64,000 nt of DNA from assembly GCA_963573385.1 (NCBI GenBank), contig CAUYLG010038418.1, positions 57,015 to 121,014 of the forward strand, given 5' to 3'. The notes under the pieces were generated by a model. That model was not told where the DNA came from. It made no database searches and saw only the letters and a list, made by a program, of their open reading frames with translations. Made by a program: the position numbers and the translations under genes. The stretch comes from Cacajao melanocephalus. Lineage: Eukaryota > Chordata > Mammalia > Primates > Pitheciidae. Positions 1 to 15,200 of the stretch are shown here, in pieces (within the stretch, counting starts at the first letter, position 1; the number at the start of each line of letters is the position of its first letter).

Positions 1-271
1 AACGTGCTCCAAGTTGCTCAGTCATAAACCACTTTAAGAAAGCAGGGGTTCAAATATACATGTGAATAGCCTAGACATTAAATAGCCTGTTATTTCTTTA
101 GTTAAAGAAAACAAAATAATGTAATTTATAATTTTCACATTCCTTATGTTCTTCTTATATGTAAATTATTTAATATATACAAAAGTAAAAAAAAACAGAA
201 ATTAAGATGTATTTCATGACTAAGATGAAGATATTCATAATAAGCTACTTCTACTTACTAAGTATATTTTT
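1..271. other. unassigned AT-rich DNA
   Basis: I recognise no exon or repeat family here. Bases 501-692, after the MER28-like element, are likewise unassigned. Confidence 0.4.
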
Positions 272-500
272 TCTTATGGTTTTCTGAATAACATTTTCTT
301 TTCTTTAGCTTACTTTATTGTAACAATACAGTATATAATACATATAACATAAAAATATTTGTTACTCAACTGTTTATGTTATCAGTAAGGCTTCTGGTCA
401 ACAGTAGGCTATTAGTAAAGTTTTGGGGGATTCAAAAATTATACTCTAGCTTTAGACCGCACTGGAGGTTCGCATCCCTAACCTCTAGGTTGTTAAAGCA
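272..500 (+). mobile_element. Tigger2/MER28-type DNA transposon 3' part
   Basis: The stretch from ATGGTTTTCTGAATAAC through TAAGGCTTCTGGTCAACAG to CCCTAACCTCTAGGTTGTT follows the MER28/Tigger2 3' end as I remember it. The terminal repeat is degraded. Confidence 0.65.
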
Positions 501-692
501 TAAACTGTATATTGAACATCCACTGTGCTAGGAACTATATCTGGAGTTTCAGAGGAATACTGAGTATTAATATAATTCTATAAACATAATATGAATCAAA
601 TGTTAGTATCCATCATTTTATTTCTGAAAATTAATTTTACAGATAAGGATTTTTCAAACTTAGGTACTTGATAAAATCAGGCACATTGACTA

Positions 693-991
693 TTTTTTTT
701 TTTTTTTTTGAGATGGAGTCTTACTCTGTTGCCCAGGCTAGAGTGCAGTGGCATGATCTTGGCTCACTGCAGCCTCCACTTCCAGGTTCAAGCGATTCTC
801 CTGCCTCAGCCTCCTGAGTAGCTGAGATTACAGGTGAGTGCCACCATGCCCAGCTAATTTTTGTATTTTTAGTAGAGACAGGGGTCTCACCATAGTAGCC
901 AGGCTGGTCTCGAGCACCTGACCTCAAATGATCGGCTCGCACTGGCCTCCCAAAGTGCTAGGATTACAGGCGTGATCTGCCATGCCTGGCC
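693..991 (-). mobile_element. Alu, full length
   Basis: A T-tract of 17 is followed by the complete inverted Alu, from GAGATGGAGTCTTACTCTG to CATGCCTGGCC. The short open reading frame overlapping it is an antisense Alu read. Confidence 0.95.
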
Positions 992-1239
992 CTTTATAAG
1001 ATAATACATTTTACGGTTTAAAACCCAAAAGCATATAAAGGTTTATATTGATAAATATAAACTTCCTCCCATGTGGACTTTCCTCTTGTTTAGTTCTCAC
1101 TCCTTTGCCCTCAGTGGATTAATCCTGTCTAAAATTTGGGGCACTCCTTCAAGTTTTTTATGCATATTCAAAAAAATAGATTTATAAATCTTTATTAATT
1201 CCCAACTTTTTACAGTCAAAGGGAATCATAATATAAATA

Positions 1240-1790
1240 TTTTTCTTTACCTTGTTTTTCACCACTTAAAATATCTTAAAAGTATTTCTGTATCAAAACT
1301 TAGGAAGGTTATAGTTACATGTAACATTTTGTTGTACAGATCACCTATGACGGGCATTTGAATTCTTTTAAATTTTTACTACTAATACAGCACCTCAATA
1401 TATGTATGTGAATATATATCCATTCACATATGTACACATATATTGGTAAGATAAATTTTAAAGTGGAATTACTGGGTCAAAAGCATCTGCAATTTTAATA
1501 AATACTGCAAACTTTGCCTCTATAGGAATTATATCAGTTTAAAATCCCCTCGTATATGCAAGAGTGCCTGTCTCCCCATAATATTATAAACCATGCATAA
1601 TGAAACTTTAGGGTGTTTTGCTAATTTGATTGAGAAAATACAATTTGAATTTCTCTTATTATAGGTGAAGTTAAGCATGTTTTCATATATCTTAGGGTAC
1701 TTTACCTTTACTTTTTGTGATTGTTCTCATTACATTCATTGTCTGTTTTTCTATTGGATTAAAATTGCTTGTTCACATTTAAATTTAAGA
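1240..1790 (-). mobile_element. old L1 3' region fragment
   Basis: The segment containing AAGTGGAATTACTGGGTCAAAAG, AGAGTGCCTGTCTCCCC and CTATTGGATTAAAATTG follows the reverse complement of an old mammalian L1 (L1M) with strong decay. It is antisense and has no coding capacity. Confidence 0.55.
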
Positions 1791-1911
1791 GATTTCCAAA
1801 CTGTTAAGTTTTATGTTATGAAAGTCATGGCTGAGAGATGAAGGAAATTGGACTCTTAAATGTAGAAATGTGTATCACTTATGTTAGAAACATTTTAAAG
1901 GTGTGATATTT

Positions 1912-2195
1912 CCACATGTTCTCATTCATAAGCGAGTGTTGAACAACGAGAACACATGGACACAGGGAGGGGAACATCACACACTGAGTTCTGTGGGGAG
2001 TTGGGGGACTAGAGGAGGGATAGTTGGGGTGGAGAGGTTGGGGAGGGATAATGTTAGGAGAAATACCTAATGTAGGTGACGGGGGGATGGAGGCAGCAAA
2101 CCACCATGGCATGTGTATAACTATATAACAGTCCTGCAAGATCTGCACATGTACCCCAGACCTTAAAGTATAATTAAAAAAAAAAAAAGAAAAAA
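1912..2195 (+). mobile_element. L1PA/PB-type 3' end insertion
   Basis: This is a 5'-truncated L1 3' UTR ending ACATGTACCCCAGACCTTAAAG plus a poly(A). Target-site duplications flank it: AAAGGTGTGATATTT (1897-1911) and AAAGGTGTTATATTT (2196-2210). The G-rich polypurine tract typical of the L1 3' UTR lies at about 1990-2070. Confidence 0.92.
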
Positions 2196-2210
2196 AAAGG
2201 TGTTATATTT

Positions 2211-2792
2211 AAATAAATAGAGTTAATCCCCTTTTTTGATCTTATTCAATCTACTCTTTCATAAAGTTAATTCTTGATCATCTGGAGTAATTAACTAATT
2301 TAACAATTAACAGCTTATATAAAATGCTTATAATTTTAATTGCACATATGCACACGTGCATGCATGCGCGCGCACACACACACAATGTTATTCATCAGAA
2401 GTGGGCAAGGGACATTCTCATTCTTTCAGAGGCTGAATTTGGACATCAACAAAGTCCTAGGCACTCCTCTTCAGCTGGAGAATTATGTGGGAATAAGAAA
2501 TGTGTGGCTTTACCCAAAATAGAGCACTTGTTTGTAAGAATTCCAGAATTTTGACCAGCAAATATTTTATAATAAGATGTTACGGATATTCAGCCAAAGC
2601 AGAAGTGAAGGAAGCCAAGAATATATATGAACTACTGTAACATTTTCTGCAACATTAGCCACTTAAAACTTACTCAAAGGAAAGGAGAGAAAGAAAACAG
2701 ATTTCTAGGAGTCCTATAAAACGCTTTCAGTAATACAATAGTCAGGATTTCATAGGTTTGGTCATGATCTAGACATCTACCTTTCTTTCTTT
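2211..2792. other. unassigned, with a short alternating CA/GC tract
   Basis: Bases 2343-2385 are a purine-pyrimidine alternating run (CACATATGCACACGTGCATG, then GCGCGCACACACACAC). Nothing else was recognised. Confidence 0.5.
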
Positions 2793-3116
<324 letters not shown>

Positions 3117-3680
3117 CTTCCTTTCAAAATACTTTCATGTAATCTACGAAATTGTCTGTGGTAACAAAGCTTTGATTTTATTTATTTACTTATTTTTTAA
3201 TGGTAAGTATATTTAGAAAGGATTCATTTTATAGCAATATTATAAAAGCTTTTCTGGATTATGCCATTTGATAGAGAATTAGCTCTTATACAAAATTTAA
3301 AACTTAAAAGATACCATTATTTTATAAATTTACATCACATTCTTTTTAGGGTTAGGTCTAAAATAAATGGATGATATCTGGTTACTTCATCATTAATTCA
3401 CATTAAAATACATATTTAACAATTTTTATTTCATTTGCTCAATCTGTACCACCAGAAAAGAAAATGCATTTTGCTAGATGCCTTCTGATTTATGAACAAA
3501 GTTGGCTAATGCATACATAACTGTAATTATTATAATTACATAGTATTTAAATCATAAGTACATTTTGGTTGTATCAGAACTAAAAAATATCCTACTATAG
3601 ACCTAATGTATTCACACAATCTGTATTTTTAACTGAATTTAAGTCATGCTAAGAAGTTGAATAGGTCTATCATCTACTTC

Positions 3681-3895
3681 TTTTTCTTTTATTTTTTTTC
3701 TTTTTGAGACAGAATTTTTACCTGTCACCCAGGCTGGAGTGCAGTGGCAGGATCTTGGCTTACTGCAACCTCCACCTCCTGGGTTCAAGCAATTTTTGTG
3801 CCGCAGCCTCCCAAGTAGCTGGGATTACAGGCGTGTGCCACCATACCCAGCTAATTTTTGTATTTTTAGTAGAGACGGTATTATTGCCAGGCTAG
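3681..3895 (-). mobile_element. 5'-truncated Alu with target-site duplication
   Basis: Inverted Alu running from the T-rich tail to GTAGAGACGGTATTATTGCCAGGC. The rest of the left arm is missing. It is flanked by TCTATCATCTACTTC (3666-3680) and TCTATTATCTACCTC (3896-3910), so the truncation occurred at insertion. Confidence 0.9.
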
Positions 3896-3910
3896 TCTAT
3901 TATCTACCTC

Positions 3911-4379
3911 TTCATTTGATCATTTTAATGACTGGTGTAATATAACTTGTAAAAACATATATAAGTTTTAATGTTTTTGTTGAAACCGTGTACTTTTCTC
4001 CAGAAAAAACTTTATTGATATTTGGTCTATAACATGTTTTCTCTAGTAACAACAAAGAAGCAAATTAACTAAAACTGGAATCACATTTTTTTATCATATA
4101 CTGGATTGAATATTTGATAATTTAAGTTTTTCAAATATGACTCTCAAATTTTTGTCTCCTATCTTGACTCTCAAATCCATACTTGTTAAGCCAAGTCCTA
4201 ATAGCTATCTTCTCTTAGAGTCTAGAAGTCTTCTGAAATTTAGCAAATGAACAATAAGATCTTGATTCCTAGAGACAAACCAACTCCTTTCCCAGGCTTC
4301 CACTCAGTAAATGGTTCTTTGGCTCTTGGCAAAAACCCAGGATTTGTCCCGATTCTTCTTTCTTGAGTGTCATACTATT
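3911..4379. other. unassigned AT-rich DNA
   Basis: No exon, RNA gene or repeat family is recognised here. The interval 3117-3665 is likewise empty. Confidence 0.4.
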
Positions 4380-5035
4380 TGTCCTTAGCATCGTCTCTAC
4401 AACCACTCATCTGGACCACTAAAAGGTCTTCCTATTTTTCTAACTTCTACACTCCATGCCTCCCTTGACCACCACCAATCAGTTCACCTCACAGTAGCCA
4501 GAGTGATCATTTATTTCTTTAAAAATATAAACTGGGTCGTGATGTTCCTCCCGTTGTTTCCCAACTCCCTTAGACTAAACTCTGGCTCAAAGTCTGTGAT
4601 TATCTCTCGGCTGCCTACCCCAGCCCCAGTGTTGCTCCACTTTCTCCTTTTCTCACAGAGCTCTAGGGCTTCTCTCCGGCAGGTACCGCCCTCTGACCTC
4701 TACACAGTTGCCTCCTCCTCTCATTTGGATCTTCCCTCCGTGAACCCTTCCCAGTCTTAAGAAATCTAAAGATTCCAACCAGGTATGCTAAGTCACACCA
4801 TTATCTTTTCATATCCAATATTGCATGAATGCTATTAGGCTTTTTTTAAAAAATTTGTTTGGTTTATTTTTCTTTACTCATATATGTTCTCTCTCTTCTG
4901 ACAAGAAAAAAATTCCATGAGAAGTTCTAAACTTTTCCATCTTGGTCACTGTGATACCCCCAGGGCCTAGACCAGCGCCCATGGTTTATTTAATAGGCAC
5001 TAGACAAAGATGTGTTAAATGAATGAACTTTTCTG
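4380..5035 (+). mobile_element. L2 LINE 3' part
   Basis: The order CAGTAGCCAGAGTGATC, CTGCCTACCCCAGCC, TCTCACAGAGCTC, CCCCAGGGCCTAGACCAGCG and GTGTTAAATGAATGAAC follows the L2 3' end. It is strongly diverged. The 85-codon frame at 4503-4760 lies inside it and is not a gene. Confidence 0.7.
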
Positions 5036-5140
5036 TGTCTCACTGTCCTTATTGTGAAATGGGGATAATAATAACTAAGTGGTAGGATTGCTGTAAGAAT
5101 CAAGTGATTCATGGTACCTAATGGACGGCAAATATATATG
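5036..5140 (+). mobile_element. MIR fragment
   Basis: Follows the MIR core and 3' part: CTCACTGTCCTTATTGTGAAA, GGGGATAATAATAAC, GGATTGCTGTAAGAATCAAG. Only part of the element remains. Confidence 0.6.
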
Positions 5141-5630
5141 AGTTTCTTTCTCTTTCTTTGATGTCTGTAAATTCTGGGTCAAGGGCAGTGAAAGCAAATT
5201 TCACCTGTTGAAACAGGGCTTTCTTAATTATAATCTGTCAAGTGTACATAGTTATGCTCAGGGCTCATCATATAGGCTTAAAGTGAAATAGAGAATTTCA
5301 CAAGTGCATGATTACTGTAATCAGTGTAAAAAGCTAGTGCGTATTTGAAGTTAAAACCTCAATTTCCTACCAACAGTAATTTGAGTCAATTTTATATTTC
5401 TTCTTTTTATCTACACTCATCTCAGCTTGCAATAGAAAATTTGTCTTTATTTCCTAGGAAATTTATTTATTTACTAATTTATAAGCTCAACCTGAAATAA
5501 ATTATACAAAGCCTCTGTACTCTATCCTCGAAATTTGAATTCTAAGTGCCAGACTGACAGGCAAAAATTATTTAAACATTTCTTTTTTACTATTACTATT
5601 AAACTTTAAATTTTTATGAGTTTTCCAATA

Positions 5631-5975
5631 CAGTCATTTGTCACTGAATAATGGCAATACATTCTGAGTAATACATAATTTAGCAATTTCATTTTTGTGC
5701 AATCATCACGGAGTGTACTTACATCAACCTAGATGGCATAGCCTACTACACTCCTAGGCTATCTATGACCCATTGATCCTAGGCTACAAACATGTTCAGC
5801 ATGTTACTGTGATGAATAATATAAGCAATTTTAATATGATTGTAAGTATTTGTGTATGCGAACGTATCTAAACACAGAAAAGGTAAAATGAAAATACTGC
5901 ATTACAATCTTATGAGACCACCCTCATATAAGCAGTCTGCCGCTGACCTAAATGTTGTTACATGGGACAAACCTG
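5631..5975 (+). mobile_element. MER2 (Tigger-type MITE), full length
   Basis: Begins CAGTCATTTGTCACTGAA, ends ACATGGGACAAACCTG and is flanked by TA on both sides. Its 345-bp length equals the MER2 length I remember. Internal landmarks include GATGGCATAGCCTACTACAC and GTAAGTATTTGTGTATG. Confidence 0.85.
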
Positions 5976-6944
5976 TACTTAATTTAGTGGCTGTTTTGTA
6001 AGGACAGAAACAGTTGTCAGTTTTCCTACAGAAGTGTGGTTTGAAGCGATGTTATAGCCTTATAGCAAAATAGTCTCTACGTTTTCCCTGACTGACCTCC
6101 AATAAAGCTTTTCAGTCTTATCTTTATAAAAATAAAGCCTTCCCACAACCCATATAATTTAATTCTGTAAAATATTCTATCTAAAAACACATGGTTTCCA
6201 GATATACCAGGAGTTTGCAATCTGACATCCAAAACAGTTGAACCTTTAAAAATCTGTAGTTTTCAGACTGACATATTACCAAAGCAATGACTATTGCATA
6301 ATTTGAATACTTTCTCTATCAATATCACATTTTTTCTCATAATTACAAAAATGATAGAATTAATAACTGAATTTCAAATCCAAGCAGAATAAAGTACAAC
6401 TTTATAATCTTTTATATCATGTTAATTTAATAGAAATTCAACCTACTCACCTACATTATAATAACAAAGAAAATAATACTGTTGGTAGACATATATGTGG
6501 ATATAGAGATGAGGTTGTGTGTTATTTACCATTGCTTCATAGGTTTGAAATGCCAGACAATCACCAAAAGCTTATTTGCTGTTAAATTACATGCCTCAAT
6601 TACTGTGGTGGCTACCATGTGAGCCAGATGCTTCTTGCTAGGTAATAGGCCCCCTGGGTAGGTGGGTTCTCTTCAGATGTGGCTAAGGGAAACATGAAGA
6701 AAGACAAACCAATGCTGTGTGTACAATTCACTGATGACTTTCTTTCACAAAAAGTTGCCTTAGTGACTAAGCTGCTACCAAATTCTCCTTCTGTTTTCCT
6801 TTTGCGGCAATCCTCAGTTAGTATTGATTTACTATCCAGAGTTCCCTGTTGTTTATAACCTGTCGTGAATCAATAGTACCTAAGAAGACCACCCGCATTT
6901 TCTCTGGAAACTCTAAAGGGAGGGCAACTCACATTCACAGAAAG
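5976..6944. other. unassigned DNA
   Basis: No exon or recognised repeat was found in this interval, nor in 5141-5630. Confidence 0.4.
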
Positions 6945-7085
6945 GCTCTGATGTGTTAGGTACTGCATGAAATATTCAATATATGTAATTTCGCTTACCC
7001 TTCACTCCACCAATAGATGCATAATGGCTTCTATTTTACAAATTAGAAAAACAGAAGCTCACTTAGAAAGTTAAAAACTTCCTAT
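6945..7085 (-). mobile_element. MIR fragment, antisense
   Basis: Contains ATTTTACAAATTAGAAAAAC, AGAAGCTCACTTAGAAAG and TTAAAAACTT, the reverse complement of the MIR core region. Highly diverged. Confidence 0.5.
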
Positions 7086-7949
7086 GGTCCCCTATCATTT
7101 CAATATTGATATTTCTGGATCTTATTCATTTTGCTTATTACAAGTTATAATAACAAAAGAAGTTGTATAAATTACATAGTGGTTTCTTTGTGGACTAAGA
7201 TTAGTCATAAGTTTTCAGTAATGGGAATTATAAATATTTCCCATATTTTATGCACTTATCAGATGATATTTACTCCTAATAAAGGTCATAGATACCTTGA
7301 GAGGTACCCATTTAAATATTTTATTTCAGTCTTTTCTCATAAAACCTGATTTTCAGCCTCATTCATCCTAAAGTCTATTGCATTGCAGTTTATGTAACAA
7401 AACCCAATCAAAACAAAAATGAACAGAGGATCAGACAATATAAATATCAGAAGCAAATAAAATGAATTTAAAAACCTATATCTATTTACCTCAAAAAAAG
7501 GAGATAATAGTCTTAAAAATAAAAGGTAATTTAAAAAATAAGTAAAGACACCTGTTTTGTTCCCAATATTACTACTGAATATACCATTTATAGGAAAAGT
7601 ACTTTTTATATATTAACTTCCCCATTTGTAGCAGTATAGAAGTGGATGGGATCAGCACTAAGGTTTCTCTGGCTTCATAAACTGTTATCATCTCTAGTTG
7701 GGAAAAGAATAAACTGAAATTGTCCAGAGGGTATTCTCTAGAAATTTTTATTTGTTAATTTTTGGAAACCTTAAGAATTATAGAATTAGTTCTATCAATA
7801 TGGAAAGATAAGAATTTATGCTGAAGACACAATGGTATATTTTCTCAGTTCTTGAGAATCTGTCAGAAAAAGCGTATTGCTTTGGGTACAAAAAAAAGTA
7901 AACAATTTATTCTTCTTGATCTGTTTTCCTGTAATTTTTTATAAGTTTC
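7086..7949. other. unassigned AT-rich DNA
   Basis: No supported feature. Confidence 0.4.
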
Positions 7950-7967
7950 AAACATAAAGGGCAAGCA

Positions 7968-8360
7968 CTATTCACAGTAGCTAAGATTTGGAAGCAACCT
8001 AAGTTTTCATCAACAGATGCACGGATATGGAAAATGTAGTGCATATACACAACAGAGTCTTATTCAGCCTTAAAAGAATAAGATCCAGTCATTTGCAATA
8101 ACATGGATGGAACTAGAGATCGTTATGTTAAATGAAATCAGCCAGGCACAGGAAGGCAAATATCACATGTTCTTACTTATTTGTGGGATCTAAATATCAA
8201 AATAATTGAACTGATGGACATAGAGAGTAGAAGGATGATTCCTGGAGGCTGGGAAAGGGAATTGGGGGCTTGTGGGGGAGAGGTGAGGATGGTTAATGGA
8301 TAAGAAAAAGTAGAATGAATAAGATCTACTATTTGATAGCACAGCGTGGTTAAAAAAAAA
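7968..8360 (+). mobile_element. L1 3' end insertion (ORF2 end and 3' UTR)
   Basis: 5'-truncated L1 carrying TTCACAGTAGCTAAGATTTG, CAACATGGATGGAACTAGAG and CACATGTTCTTACTTATTTG, then an A-tail. It is flanked by AAACATAAAGGGCAAGCA (7950-7967) and AAACATAAGGAGCAAGCA (8361-8378). The ORF2 C-terminal frame is broken. Confidence 0.92.
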
Positions 8361-8378
8361 AAACATAAGGAGCAAGCA

Positions 8379-9431
8379 ATAAAATATATTTCATAATTTT
8401 ATACCTGTATCACATGCTTTTTAAGAAAATGGGAAAATATAACTTAGATCATGCTAAAATTTGAAGAACTGAAAGATTTACAAAACCCGTATAAATCATA
8501 ATGTAATCTCCTAAGCCAAAACACTAGTATTCAGGAAACAAGTAAGTTGGCAAATGTGAATACCTTTCCACACACACAGAGAACAAGAGAATGAATGATA
8601 AATTTTTTAATGTATGGAAAACTTGGAAGACACTTTTATATGATAAGTTAAAATGTCTATTATAAAACTCATTGGATAAAGTTCAATGTATAAAATTAAT
8701 TCTAGACAAGCAGTTTATTAGTACAGCAAGTTTCAAGAAGGAAACCGAAGTTGTGTCACAAGATTCAAGATCAGGTTCTTACACTATGTATTTTATTTTA
8801 GGACTGCCAATCATCTCCTTTGAGAATCAACTCAATTTCTGAAAATATCATTCCTGCTAGCTGGAGGCAAGGCAAAATTCATTACCATGTAGCTGCCCTA
8901 TCCCCAGTCCCCAACTTTATCAGAACAGATGCTTGTGCCCAGGTAACTGGCCATCCATCATCTAGTCAAATATGATCTTAAAAATATTTGGATCCTTCTG
9001 GCAAGGTCACTACCCCTATCTGGAAAGAAAAATTCCATGTAAAATTGGGAACAGGAGGTCAATTTTCTTTTTCTGCCATGATCAAGAAGAGGGAGCCTCA
9101 GCCACTGGAAGGGAGCAAATGCACTAACCTCCCTGACTGGCAGCTACCCGTTAAAGTGATCATACAATTCTTCACAGTGCTTGTGGTGAATGACTGCTGG
9201 GATTTATCACCTCAAAACAGAACTCTGTGTGTGTGTGCAGGTGTGTGTGTATGAGCAAGAGAGAGAAAGACAGAAAGAGATGGAGACAGAGCGATACAAA
9301 GAGACAGAAACAAATGAAGAACCTGAATGTTGGAGATGCGCAAGCAGGGACAAGCAGTTGGTGGGAAAACTTTTACTTCAACAATAATTCTTTCACTTTG
9401 CAATAGTGGAAAAGAAAAAAACGTGACAATT
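8379..9431. other. unassigned, with GT and GA-rich low-complexity tract
   Basis: A GTGTGTGTGTG run at about 9225-9250 is followed by a purine-rich GAGAGAAAGACAGAAAG-type stretch to about 9315. No exon was recognised. Confidence 0.45.
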
Positions 9432-9443
9432 AAAACTGATGCA

Positions 9444-9745
9444 GGCCAGGTCACAGTGGCTTATGTATGGAATCCCAGCACTTTGGAAGGTCAAGGTGGG
9501 AAGATACTTTGAGTCCAGGAGATCCAGACCAGCTTGAGCAACATAGTGAGGCCTCATCTCTACCAAAAAATTAAAAATTAAAACCTGCCAGGCATGATGG
9601 TACACACCTATGGTCCAAGCTACTTGGGAGGCTGAGGCGGGAGAATAGTTTGAACCTGAGAGGTTGAAGCTGCAGTGAGCATGGATGCACCACTGCACTC
9701 CAGTCTGGGTGACAAAGTCAGACTCTGTCTCAAAAAAACAAACAA
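9444..9745 (+). mobile_element. Alu, full length, diverged
   Basis: Runs from GGCCAGGTCACAGTGGC to an A-rich tail containing AAACAAACAAAAA. Target-site duplications AAAACTGATGCA lie at 9432-9443 and 9746-9757. The 121-codon frame on the opposite strand is an antisense Alu read, not a gene. Confidence 0.95.
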
Positions 9746-9757
9746 AAAACTGATGCA

Positions 9758-11074
9758 AATCATATCAAAAAATGAGTATATCAGTTATAGTTCATAGTAC
9801 TAAAAACAATATAAATTAACAGATATGATATTGAGCCATTTAAAGCTCGGAAGTCTAAGCCTTGTCAATTACAGCCCTCAGAGAGCCTCCTTATTTTCCT
9901 TGTAAAGATTAAAATAATATTATTATACCTAAATTGTTAAATGCCTTCAAACTGCTGAAATATTTTTAGTGAGAACATTCCTGAACATGAAAATATTAAC
10001 TAAATGATTGATTGATGACATAATTTTATTTTTCAAAGGCAAGATTACTGACAGAAGTTGTAATTTTTTCTATAAAATCAATTATAATATTCATAATCTG
10101 TATACTTCATATCTTTAATATTCAATGACATAGCATAATATAGCTGACATTTTAAAGGATATTTTATTATAAATTATCAGAGAATTGAGCTTGCAGGATG
10201 ACAAGTATTTAGCACATTTCTCTTAGTAAATAAAGATAAATTAATGCACAGTAGCAAATTGCTGTAGGTAAAAGAATAATTAATTTCCAATGTAATTGAC
10301 CACCCTACTATATGACCAAAAAGATACCATATGTCCACCAAAAGGACAAAAACATGTTTTTTGATCTGATAATAGCAAATTCATTAAATGCATTATAAAT
10401 AGAAGTTTAATGTTTTCAGGAGGGTTTAATATAATAGGCAAGTTTGCACACCTGGTATAATCAGAAGGGGGAAAATGTAAAGGGCCCCTTGAGCCCAATT
10501 ATTTAATCCTCTCCTAGTTATTTCTGTCATTAAAGTTTTACAACTTTTATATTTTTGACTTTTAAGAGACTCTATTAAAATGTTGGGACCCCTGGGAGGT
10601 ATTACACTTAAACCTTTATTAACTAATAACTTTGCTTTGTCTAAACACTTGAACTAGATCTAGCATAACTATAACACTAGATAAACCTAGAAGAGGGGTG
10701 ACTTTTAAGATAAAACAATAGGGATAATATTAGGCTAGGGCTACGTGTGGGGGTAAGGGGGTAACATGAAGGTTGATCCAAATGCAGTTTTCGTAGTGTT
10801 TCCCTGATGGGCCCTGGCACGCAGATTTGCTATTTTGCCACGATAAGAAGACCAGAGCCAATTACATTGTTCGCTTCTGTCTCAGTTCCTGGAGGCAATG
10901 AGACACACTCTGTGACATGTGAGGGTACATCACAAAAGTCTAGGTAATTTAGTCAAAAATGTACTTTATCTCTTCACCCTGGCAGAAAAAGAAAAACTTA
11001 TACCTACTGTTAATTCAGTGTGCAGTGTAGGGGATTTTTTCATTGCCAATTTTGACTGTGCTTTCATTTCTTCT
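9758..11074. other. unassigned AT-rich DNA
   Basis: I see no exon, RNA gene or repeat that I can name. A short G-rich patch lies at 10747-10764. Confidence 0.4.
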
Positions 11075-11243
11075 AGATTCTTTGCCTGGGTTGCACATTG
11101 GACTCTCCTGGAAGCTCTAAAAATGTTGATCTCTTGGGTCCCTTGCCAAGAGAATGTGGCCTATTATATCTGTCACTGGAATTTTAAAAATCCTCCCTGG
11201 ATAATTCTAATGTGACAAAGATTGAGAACTTCTGCTGTAGAAT
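11075..11243. mobile_element. possible hAT/Charlie-type MITE remnant
   Basis: GGGTTGCACATTGGACTCTC, TTTTAAAAATCCTCCCTGG and TTCTAATGTGACAAAGATTG with a GAGAACTTC end resemble a widespread nonautonomous hAT family, heavily decayed. The family is not assigned. Confidence 0.45.
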
Positions 11244-13290
<2,047 letters not shown>

Positions 13291-15200
13291 AGAAGAGACC
13301 ATTGCATGTTCCAATTGTTGCAACATATGAAAAGTATTTTCTAAGAAAGAAGCATGCAATGTCAGTGTTATCTCAGTACAAGAGATTAAAAGTTACAATT
13401 CACTAATTTTATTTTTTTACCCCAAAGAAATGAAAAGAAAATAATCATTGCATGAATGCTAAAAATGGTTTTAGGCCCATAAAGGCAAATTTGTCCAAAA
13501 ATGGTTTTATTTCACTGAAAAGGTAATCCAGGTAGCTGACTGCCTCCACCCTCTCAACTGATCTTTGTCTAGGAAGCGTGCTCGTTTGTTAAAAAAACAG
13601 TAACTCCTTGAAATTTTATGCATGGAAGAAGCAAGCACACTTCTTAGACGAAGAAGAGCCTTTGTATATATAATTAGCAGATCTCTCAGGCTAGCAACCC
13701 CACAGAAGCTTTATGTACACTGTTAAATTACTTAAAGCTGAAACTTCTGATTATCTAGAGGGACTCAAAAACTGGAAAACTCTTGAAATACAGGCTGTGG
13801 ATTAGCTACATTTGTCTTACTGTGTGCATAGATGCTGAATAAGATAAGGCAAAGAGATGGGTATTGCATTCAAAAAAGATATTACATTTTATTCTGATAC
13901 TCTAACTTCTAAAGGAAGAAACTAAAAAAAAAAATCAGATAATTCTATTTCAGAGATAGTTGTGTTTAACATTAATTTGCACTTAACAAGAAAGCCTAAA
14001 ATATGTCAAAATTTTTAAAACTTACAGGCAATTATACTAAATCAGGTAAATAAGACGCTTTAAATATCACAACACAGCTATTTCTGTACTTTGATGATGC
14101 AACATACATTGTGCCTGTCTTTTAATCTGATGTATTACCACAATAAAAAAATACGATGTGTTAATACTATCCATGTAATTTTAAAACTTTATTTAATATA
14201 TAAAACCAAATACTGAATTCAAAGCTTTTCCACCATCAATGGAAAGCATTTTACTTAGTTTTTTATATAAAGGCTAAAGTAATTACATACATTACTGAAG
14301 TCTCAACTAATGACATCTATTCTTTGAAATAGAGATAGTAAAGAATTTATATTTTTGCAACATAAAAGAGCGAGCGTTACATCCATTATAATACGAAAAT
14401 TTCTATTTATCACAGTGTTGATTTTAATGAGTTGCCATTCATATTCGGTTGTTCCAGTTCTTTGTTTTTGGAGTCGTTAAGAACCATGCTCACTCATTTC
14501 CAATTAGTTAGATGTGTCTTCCCAAGTAATAGGTGGCTACCAGCTTTCTAGTTTTCAGACTCAATTAAAGCAGTGGTAGTCAGTTTAGGCTCAAAATCAA
14601 GGCTGTGGCCTCTGCAACCATCACATCTACTTTAATCTCCTACAGTGCTATTCCTTGACAAATTCCCTGGACAGCATAATCACCCACTTCCATAGCACTG
14701 CCAAATGCTCCACACAGAGTTCCCAGGGAATCAGCTAGCAGTGCCGTAAACGTTTTAAGTTAGAAACAACAAAAAGTACGCATTTCTAAAAGCAGAATGT
14801 TAATAAATATAATTAGTGCCCAATGTTGGTTACACAAACATATTTTAAAATCTTGTATATTAATTACATCCTTTATAAGTGAAGGTGAACTTGTCACAAA
14901 ATTAAAAGTATGAGAGACTATATTTAGGTTATCTTTTAGCATTAAAGACAACGTTACTACTGGGTCTTCTTGAAAAATACACACATAGAAACACATATAC
15001 ATGCACATTCTCATATAAGAGAAATGATTTTGCTGGGTAATTTTAGTATGCAATTTTAGACAATGATTATATCACGTGTCCAGAACATACAAAATCAGGT
15101 TTTCAAACATCTGTAATAAATTATATATGCTTCAAAAAATGCCATACTGTATTGATCAAGCTGCAAAATCTCTTCAAGCCTCTTAATATAAATGTACCAT
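13291..15200. other. unassigned DNA
   Basis: No exon is supported. At 14640-14760 the minus strand has a short uninterrupted frame that I could not match to any family. Confidence 0.4.

Noticed and set aside
8190..8375. 61-codon minus-strand frame
   Set aside because: It is an antisense read of an L1 3' end.
9393..9758. 121-codon minus-strand frame, the longest in the window
   Set aside because: It is an antisense read through the Alu at 9444-9745 and its flanks. The peptide has the usual Alu-derived phrases.
14440..14765. Minus-strand stretch that could be read as the end of a processed pseudogene, with AATAAA near 14190
   Set aside because: The open stretch is only about 39 codons, no protein was recognised, and no poly(A) tail or target-site duplication is evident.
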